Source of the DNA: an uncultured Clostridia bacterium
GTDB taxonomy: Bacteria > Bacillota > Clostridia > Christensenellales > Aristaeellaceae
DNA: 33,657 bases
Reading direction: 5' to 3'
NCBI GenBank assembly: GCA_937907055.1
Contig: CALCTW010000124.1
Location: forward strand, 1-33,657
This document shows, in pieces, positions 1 to 7,609 of this stretch (positions are counted from its first letter, which is position 1; every line of letters begins with the position of its first letter). The notes below the pieces were generated by a model, which saw only the letters and a program-made list of their open reading frames with translations, was not told where the DNA came from and did not search any database. A program made the translations under genes and the position numbers.

Positions 1-42
1 ACAAAGGCACGATTCTCCCTCTCGCGAAAATCGTGCCTTTGT
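1..42. other. Perfect 14-bp inverted repeat at the window edge
   Basis: Bases 1-14 and 29-42 are exact reverse complements around a 14-nt loop. No T-run follows on the plus strand, and the other side lies outside the window. It is probably the end of a neighbouring transcription unit, perhaps a terminator for a gene to the left. I see no coding sequence between here and the hrcA promoter. Confidence 0.5.
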
Positions 43-52
43 TGATGGTCTG

Positions 53-80
53 AACAGTCCTGAACGGGACTGTTGTTTTT
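53..80 (+). terminator. Intrinsic terminator upstream of the heat-shock operon
   Basis: An 8-bp perfect stem (53-60 with 67-74), a 6-nt loop and then GTTTTT form a typical rho-independent terminator. It should insulate hrcA from the preceding unit. Bases 81-153 hold nothing recognisable. Confidence 0.7.
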
Positions 81-153
81 ATATGCCGGACGCGTGTGGG
101 GAGGCGGAACCGATACAGGGCACCCATAAAAAACAAATATTTTGCGAAATTGC

Positions 154-182
154 TTGACATTCATGAGGGGAAGTGGTACATT
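154..182 (+). promoter_or_regulatory. Sigma-A promoter of the hrcA operon
   Basis: TTGACA (154-159), a 17-bp spacer and TACATT (177-182). The predicted start point falls at about 189, immediately before or inside the CIRCE element, the usual arrangement for HrcA repression. Confidence 0.85.
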
Positions 183-193
183 ATCACCGTGAG

Positions 194-220
194 TTAGCAC
201 TCGATTGATGAGAGTGCTAA
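194..220 (+). promoter_or_regulatory. CIRCE operator (HrcA binding site)
   Basis: TTAGCACTC, a 9-bp spacer and GAGTGCTAA, an exact match to the CIRCE consensus. It lies just downstream of the -10 box and upstream of hrcA, so the operon is predicted to be autorepressed by HrcA and released on heat stress. It can also form a hairpin in the 5' leader. Confidence 0.97.
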
Positions 221-274
221 CAATCCCCCGGCAGGATCCCGAAACCCACACGAGACCGGGGTATGAGGTATGGC

Positions 275-1300
275 ATGAGAGTAGGCTTGGACGAACGCAA
301 ACGCAGGATCCTGAATGCCATCATTGAGGATTACATCCTGACCGCGACTCCGGTCGGCAGTAGGACACTGGAGAAGAAATATTTCACCAATCTGTCCTCA
401 GCTACCATCCGCAACGAGATGAGTGATCTGGCCGAAATGGGTTATCTGCTTCAGCCGCATGTCAGCGCGGGCCGTGTGCCCACCCTGCCGGCGTACAGGC
501 TTTATGTGGATGATCTGCTTCGGAGGGAGATCGCTCCGCTGAATGATGAACGGTTCGCCTTCGAAACGCTGTCCACCCGCAGGATGCAGCTGGAGGATCT
601 TCTGCCGGCTGCCGCGCAGGTGCTGAGCGATCTGACCGGCATGCCTTCGGTGATCATCCTGCCCAAGCAGGAGGAACTGAAGATCCGCTGTCTGCAGCTG
701 ATCCCCATGCCGCAGTCAAGCGCGCTGCTGGTGGTCATCACGGAGAGCGGAACGGTCAGTCAGAGCGTGATCCGCGTGAGTGACAAACTGGATGATGACG
801 CCCTTTTCACCATCAGCAAGATGCTCACCGAGCGCTTCAGCGGCAGAACGCTGAGCGAGGTGCAGATGATGCTGACCGTGCTGGAAAGCCGCGGAAGCAA
901 CACGGTGGCGCTGGACGGCATCAGCCAGCTGGCCCGCCAGATGCAGAAGCAGAGCTCGATGGACACCATCGCGATCGGCGGAAGGCACAATATCCTGAAC
1001 TATCCCGAGTACAGCGATGTTGAAAAGGCCCGCGCGCTGCTGAGCGTGCTGGATGATAAAGAACAGCTGGCCCGGATGCTGCGGGATACCAAGGGCGTGC
1101 TGAGTGTGCACATCGGCGCGGAGACCGGCATTCCGGAAATGCGGGAATGCGCCGCGGTCACGTACCGGTATACATCGCCCGGAAGGAGCGCAGGCACGAT
1201 TAGCGTGATCGGTCCCGCGAGAATGCCTTATAACAAGGTGTTCAGCGCGCTGGTCACCGTGGGTCAGGCTTTGACCGGGCTGCTTGGAGGAGAGCGATAA
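275..1300 (+). CDS. hrcA: Heat-inducible transcription repressor HrcA
   Basis: HrcA is the dimeric repressor that binds CIRCE and controls the dnaK and groE chaperone operons. The N-terminal winged-helix part is clear (LDERKRRIL, then VGSRTLEKK, SSATIRNEMSDLAEMGYL and the HVSAGRVPT signature), followed by the GAF-like dimerisation core. The length of 341 aa is normal. An upstream ATG at 263 is in frame but has GGGGT abutting it. The ATG at 275 has GAGG (265-268) six bases away and gives an N-terminus MRVGLDERK like homologues, so I prefer it. It is the first gene of the operon, directly behind its own operator, and grpE follows at once. Confidence 0.95.
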   Translation: MRVGLDERKRRILNAIIEDYILTATPVGSRTLEKKYFTNLSSATIRNEMSDLAEMGYLLQPHVSAGRVPTLPAYRLYVDDLLRREIAPLNDERFAFETLSTRRMQLEDLLPAAAQVLSDLTGMPSVIILPKQEELKIRCLQLIPMPQSSALLVVITESGTVSQSVIRVSDKLDDDALFTISKMLTERFSGRTLSEVQMMLTVLESRGSNTVALDGISQLARQMQKQSSMDTIAIGGRHNILNYPEYSDVEKARALLSVLDDKEQLARMLRDTKGVLSVHIGAETGIPEMRECAAVTYRYTSPGRSAGTISVIGPARMPYNKVFSALVTVGQALTGLLGGER

Positions 1301-1326
1301 AAATGGAACAGAGACCGGAGGAAGAC

Positions 1327-1920
1327 ATGGCTTTCAATAAGAAGAAAAAGGCCGAGAACACCGAGGAAACGGTGAACGAGGCCGCCGAGACCGTGCAGGA
1401 GGAAACCGAACAGACCGCCCCCGAGGCGCAGGTGGAGGTCGATGCTGAAAAACTGATCGCCGCCGTGGCAGCCGCGCAGGCGGAAGCCGAGGCCAATGCC
1501 CAGAAGGCGGAGGAATATCTGAACATGGCACAGCGTGTGCAGGCGGATTTTGATAACTTCCGCCGCCGCAACGCCAATGTGCGCGCAGATGCCTTTGAGG
1601 ACGGCGCCCGGGAATTCATCAAGACGCTGCTGCCCGTGATGGATAATCTGGAGCGCGCGCTGATGACCGAATCTCAGGACGCGGCGCTCAAGCAGGGCGT
1701 GGAAATGGTGTTCAAGCAGCTGAGCGATACGCTGACCAAGCGCGGGGTGACGGTGATCGACCGCAAGGGCGAGAAGTTTGACCCCAACCTGGAAAACGCC
1801 GTGATGCAGGGCACCGCGGATGAGGGTGAGCCCGGCACCGTGTGCATCGTACTGCAGAAGGGCTACAAGCTGGGCGATATTGTGCTTCGCCACGCGATGG
1901 TCAAGGTCGTCGCGGAATAA
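1327..1920 (+). CDS. grpE: Nucleotide exchange factor GrpE
   Basis: GrpE releases ADP from DnaK. About the first 60 residues are charged and Glu/Ala-rich with a coiled-coil character. The conserved core follows: QADFDNFRRR, then LLPVMDNLERAL, GVEMVFKQL and the C-terminal beta domain around GTVCIVLQKGYKLGDIVLRHA with a VKVV end. Two starts are possible. ATG 1303 has GGAGG 12 bases away inside the hrcA end; ATG 1327 has GGAGG (1317-1321) five bases away, which is better placed and gives 197 aa beginning MAFNKKKK. The upstream start would add eight residues. Confidence 0.93.
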   Translation: MAFNKKKKAENTEETVNEAAETVQEETEQTAPEAQVEVDAEKLIAAVAAAQAEAEANAQKAEEYLNMAQRVQADFDNFRRRNANVRADAFEDGAREFIKTLLPVMDNLERALMTESQDAALKQGVEMVFKQLSDTLTKRGVTVIDRKGEKFDPNLENAVMQGTADEGEPGTVCIVLQKGYKLGDIVLRHAMVKVVAE

Positions 1921-2004
1921 CAAAGCGATCCCCCCTGAAAGAGGGTCCCAATAGATCTCAATCTCACATTTGACGAATATCAGAATAAACGGAGGAACAA
2001 AACT

Positions 2005-3834
2005 ATGAGCAAGATCATCGGTATCGACCTGGGTACTACCAACAGCTGCGTGGCCGTCATGGAAGGCGGCGAACCCGTTGTCATCGCGAACGCCGAAGGC
2101 GCCCGCACCACTCCTTCTGTCGTCGCTTTCACCAAGGACGGTGAGCGTTTGGTGGGCCAGATCGCCAAGCGTCAGGCCATCACCAACCCCGAGCGCACCG
2201 TGGCTTCCATCAAGCGCCACATGGGCACCAACTACAAGGTGGAGATCGACGGCAAGGCCTACAATCCTCAGGAGATCAGCGCCATGGTGCTGCAGAAGCT
2301 GAAGGCGGATGCCGAAAGCTATCTGGGCGAGAACGTGACCCAGGCGGTCATCACTGTGCCTGCCTACTTCTCTGACGCGGAACGTCAGGCCACCAAGGAC
2401 GCCGGCCGTATCGCCGGTCTGGAAGTCCTGCGTATCATCAACGAGCCCACTGCCGCTTCTCTGGCTTACGGCCTTGATAAGGAAGACAGCCACAAGATCC
2501 TGGTGTACGACCTGGGCGGCGGTACCTTCGATGTCTCCATCCTTGAGATCGGCGACGGCGTGTTCGAGGTGCTGGCCACCAACGGTGATACCCACCTGGG
2601 CGGCGATGACTTTGATAACCGCCTGATCGACTATATCGCCGAAGCCTTCCAGAAGGAAAACGGCATCGATCTGAAGAAGGACCGCATGGCCTTCCAGCGT
2701 CTGAAGGAAGCTGCCGAAAAGGCCAAGTGCGAACTCTCCGGCGCCATGAGCAGCAACATCAACCTGCCCTTCATCACCGCGGATTCCACCGGCCCCAAGC
2801 ATCTGGATATGACCATCACCCGCGCCAAGTTCAACGAGCTGACTGCGGATCTGGTGGAAAAGACCATCGTTCCCATGCAGAACGCGCTGCGTGACGCCGG
2901 CCTGACTGCCGCGCAGGTGGATAAGATCATCCTTGTCGGCGGTTCCACCCGTATCCCCGCTGTGCAGGATGCTGTGAAGAAGGTGACCGGCAAGGAACCC
3001 TTCAAGGGCATCAACCCCGATGAGTGCGTGGCCATCGGCGCTGCCATCCAGGCCGGTGTTCTGGGCGGCGAAGTGAAGGACGTGCTGCTGCTGGATGTCA
3101 CCCCCCTGTCCCTGGGTCTGGAGACCGAAGGCCACATCTTCACCAAGCTGATCGAACGCAACACCACCATCCCCACCACCAAGAGTCAGGTGTTCTCCAC
3201 TGCCGCCGATGGTCAGACCACGGTCGAGATCCACGTGCTGCAGGGCGAACGTCCCATGGCTTACGATAACAAGACCCTGGGCCGCTTCCAGCTGTCCGGC
3301 ATCCCCTCCGCGCCCCGCGGCGTGCCCCAGATCGAAGTTACCTTCGAGATCGACCGCAACGGCATCGTGAAGGTCTCCGCCAAGGACAAGGGCACCGGCA
3401 AGGAAGCCAACGTGACCATCACCGCCAGCACCAACATGAGCGAGGATGAGATCCAGCAGCGCGTGAAGGAAGCCGAGCAGTACGCCGAGGCTGATAAGGC
3501 CAAGAAGGAAGAGATCGAGACCGTCAACCATGCGGACAGCCTGATCTACGAGCTGGAAAAGCAGCTGCGTGAGAACGGCGATAAGCTGAGCGAGGAAGAC
3601 AAGACCACCGTTCAGAATGAGATCGACGCCTTCAAGAAGGTGCGCGAGGGCAACAACGCCGCCGAGATCAAGGCCGCGATGGAGACCATGACGCAGAAGG
3701 TGTATGCCATCTTCGGCAAGCTGTATCAGCAGCAGGGCGCTCCCGATATGGGCGGCGCGCAGCCTGACATGGGCGGTGCCGGCTATCAGCAGAACGATGA
3801 CGGCACCTTCAACGCCGAGGGCGACGTGCACTGA
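2005..3834 (+). CDS. dnaK: Chaperone protein DnaK (Hsp70)
   Basis: This is the ATP-dependent chaperone that cycles with DnaJ and GrpE. The actin-like ATPase domain opens with GIDLGTTNSCVAV and contains NEPTAASLAYG, DLGGGTFDVSIL and LVGGSTRIPAVQ. The interdomain linker VLLLDVTPLSLGLET and the substrate-binding domain (QGERPMA and on) follow, then an alpha-helical lid and a Gly/Gln/Asp-rich tail. The length of 609 aa is normal. GGAGG sits 10 bases upstream of the ATG. An 84-nt gap separates it from grpE. Translation-optimal codons are heavily used, as expected for an abundant protein; this also opens a long spurious antisense frame. Confidence 0.98.
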   Translation: MSKIIGIDLGTTNSCVAVMEGGEPVVIANAEGARTTPSVVAFTKDGERLVGQIAKRQAITNPERTVASIKRHMGTNYKVEIDGKAYNPQEISAMVLQKLKADAESYLGENVTQAVITVPAYFSDAERQATKDAGRIAGLEVLRIINEPTAASLAYGLDKEDSHKILVYDLGGGTFDVSILEIGDGVFEVLATNGDTHLGGDDFDNRLIDYIAEAFQKENGIDLKKDRMAFQRLKEAAEKAKCELSGAMSSNINLPFITADSTGPKHLDMTITRAKFNELTADLVEKTIVPMQNALRDAGLTAAQVDKIILVGGSTRIPAVQDAVKKVTGKEPFKGINPDECVAIGAAIQAGVLGGEVKDVLLLDVTPLSLGLETEGHIFTKLIERNTTIPTTKSQVFSTAADGQTTVEIHVLQGERPMAYDNKTLGRFQLSGIPSAPRGVPQIEVTFEIDRNGIVKVSAKDKGTGKEANVTITASTNMSEDEIQQRVKEAEQYAEADKAKKEEIETVNHADSLIYELEKQLRENGDKLSEEDKTTVQNEIDAFKKVREGNNAAEIKAAMETMTQKVYAIFGKLYQQQGAPDMGGAQPDMGGAGYQQNDDGTFNAEGDVH

Positions 3835-3866
3835 GAACTGTAAAGCATAACAAATAATTGGGCGGT

Positions 3867-3893
3867 ATCCCTGCGGAAATGCTCCGCAGGGAT
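3867..3893 (+). promoter_or_regulatory. Intercistronic hairpin between dnaK and dnaJ
   Basis: An 11-bp perfect stem (3867-3877 with 3883-3893) around a 5-nt loop, with no T-run after it. It looks like an mRNA stabilising or processing structure, or a partial attenuator lowering dnaJ relative to dnaK, not a full terminator. That role is inference. Confidence 0.6.
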
Positions 3894-3915
3894 CGCTCTA
3901 TGGATGTGAGAATCG

Positions 3916-5049
3916 ATGGCAGATAAACGCGATTATTACGAGGTGCTGGGCGTTGATAAGAACGCGAGCGCCGAGGATATCAAAAAAGCATACAGAAGGC
4001 TGGCGAAGGAATGCCACCCCGACCTGCACCCGGATGACAAGACGGCGGAAGCCCGCTTCAAGGAACTGAACGAGGCCAACGAGGTGCTGTCTGATCCGGA
4101 TAAGCGCGCCAAGTATGACCAGTATGGCTTCAATGACCCGATGCAGGGCTTTGGCGGCGGCAGCGGCTTCAATCCTTTCGGGGATATGGGCGGCATGGGC
4201 GGCTTCGGCGATATCTTCGATCAGCTTTTCGGCGGTATGGGCGGCGGTCAGCGCCGCAACGGCCCCCGTCAGGGCAACGATCTGCGCTATGACCTGCGCA
4301 TCTCCTTTGAGGAAGCGGCGTTCGGCTGCGAAAAGAGCTTTGATTTCGTGCGCAGTGAGAACTGCGACACCTGCAAGGGCTCCGGCTGCAAGCCCGGCAC
4401 CCAGCCCAAGACCTGTCCCACCTGTAAGGGTGCCGGTCAGGTGCGTGTGCAGACCGGCTTCATGGCCACCGTGCGCGGCTGCTCCGCCTGCGGCGGTACC
4501 GGCAAGATCATCACAGACAAGTGCACCTCCTGCGGCGGAAGCGGCAAGGTGCGCCGGAAGCGTACCGCCAGTATCAAGGTGCCGGCCGGTATCGACAATG
4601 GGCAGACCATCGTGATGCACGGCAACGGCGAACCGGGTACCAACGGCGGCCCGAACGGCGATCTGTACATTACCATGAACGTGGCGCCGCACAAGGTGTT
4701 CAAGCGCGAAGGAACCACGCTGCTGCTGGATATGCCCATCAGCTTTACGCAGGCAGCCCTTGGCGCGGAGATCGAGATCCCTCAGCTGGGCGGCGGCAAG
4801 TTCAGCTTCAAGATCCCCGAGGGCACACAGGAAGGAACCCAGTTCCGCATCCGCAATCAGGGCGTGGTGCCCGTGAACGGCAAGGTGCGCGGCGATATGA
4901 TCCTGCGTGTGCATATCGATATTCCCAGACGCCTGAGCGAAAAGCAGAAAGAACTGCTGCGCCAGTTTGACGGGGAGAGCAACGGCAAGGAATTTGAAAG
5001 CCGGAAGAGCTTTTTGGACAAGATCAAGGACGCGCTGAACAGCAAGTGA
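3916..5049 (+). CDS. dnaJ: Chaperone protein DnaJ (Hsp40)
   Basis: This is the J-domain co-chaperone that delivers substrates to DnaK and stimulates its ATPase. The J domain (residues 5-70) carries the essential HPD in ECHPDLHP. A Gly/Phe-rich linker follows (FGGGSGFNPFGDMGG). Four zinc-finger repeats CxxCxGxG are visible: CDTCKGSGC, CPTCKGAG, CSACGGTG, CTSCGGSG. The C-terminal substrate-binding beta domains complete a 377-aa, full-length type I DnaJ. The start has only a weak purine-rich ribosome site (GGATGTGAG). It is the last gene of the heat-shock operon. Confidence 0.97.
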   Translation: MADKRDYYEVLGVDKNASAEDIKKAYRRLAKECHPDLHPDDKTAEARFKELNEANEVLSDPDKRAKYDQYGFNDPMQGFGGGSGFNPFGDMGGMGGFGDIFDQLFGGMGGGQRRNGPRQGNDLRYDLRISFEEAAFGCEKSFDFVRSENCDTCKGSGCKPGTQPKTCPTCKGAGQVRVQTGFMATVRGCSACGGTGKIITDKCTSCGGSGKVRRKRTASIKVPAGIDNGQTIVMHGNGEPGTNGGPNGDLYITMNVAPHKVFKREGTTLLLDMPISFTQAALGAEIEIPQLGGGKFSFKIPEGTQEGTQFRIRNQGVVPVNGKVRGDMILRVHIDIPRRLSEKQKELLRQFDGESNGKEFESRKSFLDKIKDALNSK

Positions 5050-5057
5050 TCATACAG

Positions 5058-5094
5058 AAAGAACATTGATCGATCTATTCGGTCAATGTTCTTT
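5058..5094 (+). terminator. Terminator of the hrcA-grpE-dnaK-dnaJ operon
   Basis: A 12-bp perfect stem (5058-5069 with 5083-5094) lies nine bases after the dnaJ stop. The T-run is short (the stem itself ends CTTT). Confidence 0.75.
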
Positions 5095-5144
5095 AACTTA
5101 TCGGAACTTTAAAAAGCAATTGCGTTTTTAACTGTTAACGAGAT

Positions 5145-5188
5145 CATCTAAAAATGACCCGGAAGCACATGCGTGTTTCGGGTCATTT
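5145..5188 (-). terminator. Terminator of the Xre-family regulator gene
   Basis: A 10-bp stem (5152-5161 with 5179-5188), read on the minus strand, is followed by a U-rich stretch. The stem overlaps the TGA stop (5183-5185) of the regulator gene. Confidence 0.65.
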
Positions 5189-5395
5189 GTTTACTTCCGG
5201 ATTATCAGTGCGGTTCAAAATATAATCGATACTTACTTTATAATAATCAGCAAGCAGAAGGAGCGTTTCGGTGGGCGGTACACGGGAACCGGTCTCGTAT
5301 TTTGATAAAAGGGCCTGATCAATCCCTGTTTCGATTGATAACGCAACTTGGGATAATCGACGCTTTTTACGCAGCACTCGTAAATGGTTGTCCAT
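5183..5395 (-). CDS. Small Xre-family helix-turn-helix repressor
   Basis: A 70-residue protein that is almost only an HTH_3 (Cro/C1) domain. The pattern LRKKRRLSQVALSIETGI, then ALLSKYETGSRVPPTETLLLLADYYKVSIDYIL is diagnostic of DNA-binding Xre regulators. AGGTGAGAGG directly precedes the ATG. It is divergent from a membrane-protein gene, and two matching palindromes lie in the shared intergenic region, so it very likely represses both itself and the divergent promoter. The region is clearly more AT-rich than its neighbours, suggesting acquisition from elsewhere. Its inducer is unknown. Confidence 0.9.
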   Translation of the reverse strand: MDNHLRVLRKKRRLSQVALSIETGIDQALLSKYETGSRVPPTETLLLLADYYKVSIDYILNRTDNPEVNK

Positions 5396-5407
5396 CCTCT
5401 CACCTCA

Positions 5408-5422
5408 ATGACATTATGTCAT
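5408..5422. promoter_or_regulatory. Operator 1 of the Xre regulator
   Basis: A perfect 15-bp palindrome (7+1+7), of the form ATGAC-N5-GTCAT. It lies 13 bases upstream of the regulator's start codon, where binding would block the regulator's own transcript. Its centre is 32 bp (about three helical turns) from operator 2. Assignment to this regulator is inference from position and symmetry. Confidence 0.7.
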
Positions 5423-5430
5423 ATTATGTA

Positions 5431-5459
5431 TTGACAAATATGACGATATGTCATATAAT
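5431..5459 (+). promoter_or_regulatory. Consensus promoter of the DUF5684-like gene
   Basis: A textbook TTGACA (5431-5436), 17-bp spacer and TATAAT (5454-5459). Operator 2 fills most of the spacer and touches the -10 box, so occupancy would exclude RNA polymerase. Such a strong promoter would be nearly always on without the repressor. Confidence 0.9.
5440..5454. promoter_or_regulatory. Operator 2 of the Xre regulator
   Basis: ATGAC-GATAT-GTCAT has the same half-sites and spacing as operator 1, and is embedded in the spacer and first base of the -10 box of the plus-strand promoter. Confidence 0.7.
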
Positions 5460-5490
5460 GAACGCATCTCATAGAGGAGGACGATATGGT

Positions 5491-5910
5491 ATGACTGTGT
5501 CGATTGCAACTGTTCTGTAGATCTTCGTAGCCGTGTATTTGGTGTTTTTACATGTATGTTTAGCATTGGTGTTTAGAAAAGCAGGGCAAGCTCCGTGGAA
5601 GGCATTGATACCAGTATACAATATGTATGTTTACTTCACGATCATGAGTAATGCTGACATGTTCTGGGGCTATATGCTGACTACAGGCATGCTTATATTC
5701 TTAACCTGTGTTATACCGTTCGGGTCCCTTAGTATCTTACTGATAACTGCTGCTTTACATGTTACCCTTGGATTTCATATCTATAATTCCATTTATGGTT
5801 GTAGACGCTTCGGGAGAAAAGGGTTCATTGTAGGTATGATTTTTGTGCCGGATGTGTTTCTGGCTATTCTGGCATTCAGCGACGTCAAATATAACCTTTA
5901 TAACTCGTGA
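5491..5910 (+). CDS. DUF5684-like integral membrane protein with in-frame TAG at codon 10
   Basis: Reading from ATG 5491 (GGAGG at 5476-5480), the frame gives nine residues, a TAG at 5518-5520, then 129 further residues without interruption to a TGA. The sequence after the TAG completes a first hydrophobic helix (IFVAVYLVFLHVCLALV) and carries the hallmark FRKAGQAPWKALIPVYNMY of DUF5684-type membrane proteins. Two or three more helices and an ending close to the family's (FVPDVFLAILAFSDVKYN) follow. Another ATG at 5486 opens only a two-codon frame. A GTG at 5533 could start a 125-aa product but has no ribosome site and would lack most of helix 1. The gene is therefore either translated through UAG or an amber pseudogene. 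Function unknown; probably controlled by the divergent Xre repressor. Confidence 0.7.
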
Positions 5911-5954
5911 AGATCGTGATCATCTTATTTCAAAAGAAATACAGAGTTTAATGC

Positions 5955-5993
5955 AAAGAACGCTGATAAGTGGCTTTATCAGCGTTCTTTTTA
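5955..5993. terminator. Strong terminator, probably bidirectional
   Basis: A 15-bp perfect stem (5955-5969 with 5976-5990) with a 6-nt loop and a T-rich exit on the plus strand. It closes the DUF5684-like gene and sits between it and the convergent dipeptidase gene. The minus-strand exit is less T-rich. Confidence 0.85.
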
Positions 5994-6062
5994 TTTTGAT
6001 GATAGGAATGATTGAACGAACAGAAACGTTGGGAAAGGAGTCTTGCCGGACTTATTCTCGCC

Positions 6063-7523
6063 TTAGTTATCGCCCCTGTGATAGCGGGTCTTCATCAGGT
6101 TGCTCGCGTTCTTCAGCAGCGAGGCCAGCGTTTTCTGGGATTCTTTGCGCACCATGTCGGTGATCTTCTGATTGGCTTCCTTCAGCACGGTGATATCAGC
6201 GCCTTCCAGCACCTTTTTGTCGTATTCGCACAGCAGTTCACGGCCGCGGTTGAACACACGGTTCATATACCGCTCATCATAGATGATGGCGGAAACAAAG
6301 TGCGCGTCCGTCAGCGTAGCGATGAGGCGGCTGTCCCAGTACATGTAGCCGGTGGTCACTTCCTCCGGGGTGTCATTGATGTACTTGGGCATCGCGTCCA
6401 CGTGGGTATAGACCGGGAAGCAGGCTGTGTAGCCGCTGCCGCCCATGGAGATCCATTCCACCGCCTGCAGGGCTTCGGGCATGTAACCGCGCAGCTGCAG
6501 CAGGATGCTGACATCGCTGTTGGGCACACCGATGGAACGGTACTTGCCGCGCAGCTCCGCGTGCGCGTTGCAGGGATCATAGGGCGTGCCCTGATAATGG
6601 GAGGCCAGCAGATACTTCACATCCTCCACAGTCACAAGGTTCTCAGGCACGAAGGACCAGGGGATATCATCGCTTTCGGGCGTGAAATCAGCATCCGGGC
6701 CGTCCCAGCGATAGGTGCGCGGCATCAGATAACGCGCCATGAACCACGCGCGGGGCGTGTTGTAGATGTGATCACTGTCGCTGTGCGAGCCGAAGGCCAG
6801 ACGGGGGTTGAAATCACCGTCCGTGCTCAGATCCAGATGATTCTGATTAACAAACTCCTTCAGATCAGCGGAGCAGAGGTTTTCTTTTCCTTCGCCCATC
6901 GCGTCTTCAAAGTCAAATCCGTCCGTGCCGAACTGGTTGGGCATGATGACTACGCACTCATCCGGCACACGGCGGGCGATCCAGTGATGGCCGCCGATGG
7001 TCTCCATCCACCAGATCTCATCTGTATCGCTGAAGGCGATACCGTTGGATTCGTAGGTGCCGTACTGCTCCAGCAGGGAGCCCAGACGCAGTACGCCTTC
7101 ACGGGCGGAGCGGATGTAGGGGAGCACCAGCACCACCAGGTCTTCCTCACCGATGCCGCCGGGCACTTCCTTGGTCTTTTTGCCTTCGGCCGGCTTCAGC
7201 GTGACGAGCGGATCCGCGCCCAGCACGCGGGGGTTGGTGGTAATGGTCTCGGTGGCGGTCATGGCCACATTGGCGGCGTTGATGCCGCAGGCTGCCCAGA
7301 TGCCGTGCTCCAGATTCACATTGGGCGCGGAGGTGTAGGCGAGGGGATTTTCCGGCAGTTCCAGTTCCAGATGGGAGATCTTGCACTTGTATTTGCGGGG
7401 CTGTTTTTCAGGGGCGATCACCTTGACCTGTTTGGTGTCAAAGCCGCCGTCATCGTTACGGGCGATTATGGTGGAACCGTCAAAACTGGCTTTTTTACCG
7501 ACAAGAATCGTGGTACAGGGCAT
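6063..7523 (-). CDS. C69-family dipeptidase (PepD type)
   Basis: An N-terminal-nucleophile dipeptidase of 486 aa, close to the roughly 470 aa of lactobacillar PepD. It begins MPCTTILVGKKAS with Cys3 as the expected catalytic nucleophile after processing, followed by the family block DGSTIIARNDD. Other family stretches are GIWAACGINAANVAMTATET and DTDEIWWMETIGGHHWIA. No secretion signal precedes the nucleophile, so it should be cytoplasmic and recycle dipeptides. AAGGAGG lies nine bases upstream of the ATG. It follows deoD and the DUF523 gene on the same strand, separated by a hairpin. Substrate preference cannot be read from sequence. Confidence 0.92.
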   Translation of the reverse strand: MPCTTILVGKKASFDGSTIIARNDDGGFDTKQVKVIAPEKQPRKYKCKISHLELELPENPLAYTSAPNVNLEHGIWAACGINAANVAMTATETITTNPRVLGADPLVTLKPAEGKKTKEVPGGIGEEDLVVLVLPYIRSAREGVLRLGSLLEQYGTYESNGIAFSDTDEIWWMETIGGHHWIARRVPDECVVIMPNQFGTDGFDFEDAMGEGKENLCSADLKEFVNQNHLDLSTDGDFNPRLAFGSHSDSDHIYNTPRAWFMARYLMPRTYRWDGPDADFTPESDDIPWSFVPENLVTVEDVKYLLASHYQGTPYDPCNAHAELRGKYRSIGVPNSDVSILLQLRGYMPEALQAVEWISMGGSGYTACFPVYTHVDAMPKYINDTPEEVTTGYMYWDSRLIATLTDAHFVSAIIYDERYMNRVFNRGRELLCEYDKKVLEGADITVLKEANQKITDMVRKESQKTLASLLKNASNLMKTRYHRGDN

Positions 7524-7553
7524 TGTTTTTTGGCCTCCTTGTTGAATGATCGT

Positions 7554-7579
7554 AAAAGCGTCCGACGGCTGCCGGACGC
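7554..7579 (-). terminator. Hairpin between the DUF523 gene and the dipeptidase
   Basis: Seven-bp GC-rich arms (7558-7564 with 7573-7579) are followed on the minus strand by TTTT. It is a weak terminator or attenuator. Only about 35 bases separate it from the dipeptidase start and I find no good promoter there, so some readthrough is likely. Confidence 0.5.
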
Positions 7580-7609
7580 CTGCAAAGGGTGGTTTGAAAG
7601 ATGGACTGA

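Noticed and set aside
1264..3831. 855-codon open frame on the minus strand opposite grpE and dnaK
   Set aside because: It mirrors the codon bias of dnaK (almost no TTA, CTA or TCA codons in the sense strand). It has no ribosome site or domain and is a known artefact opposite Hsp70 genes.
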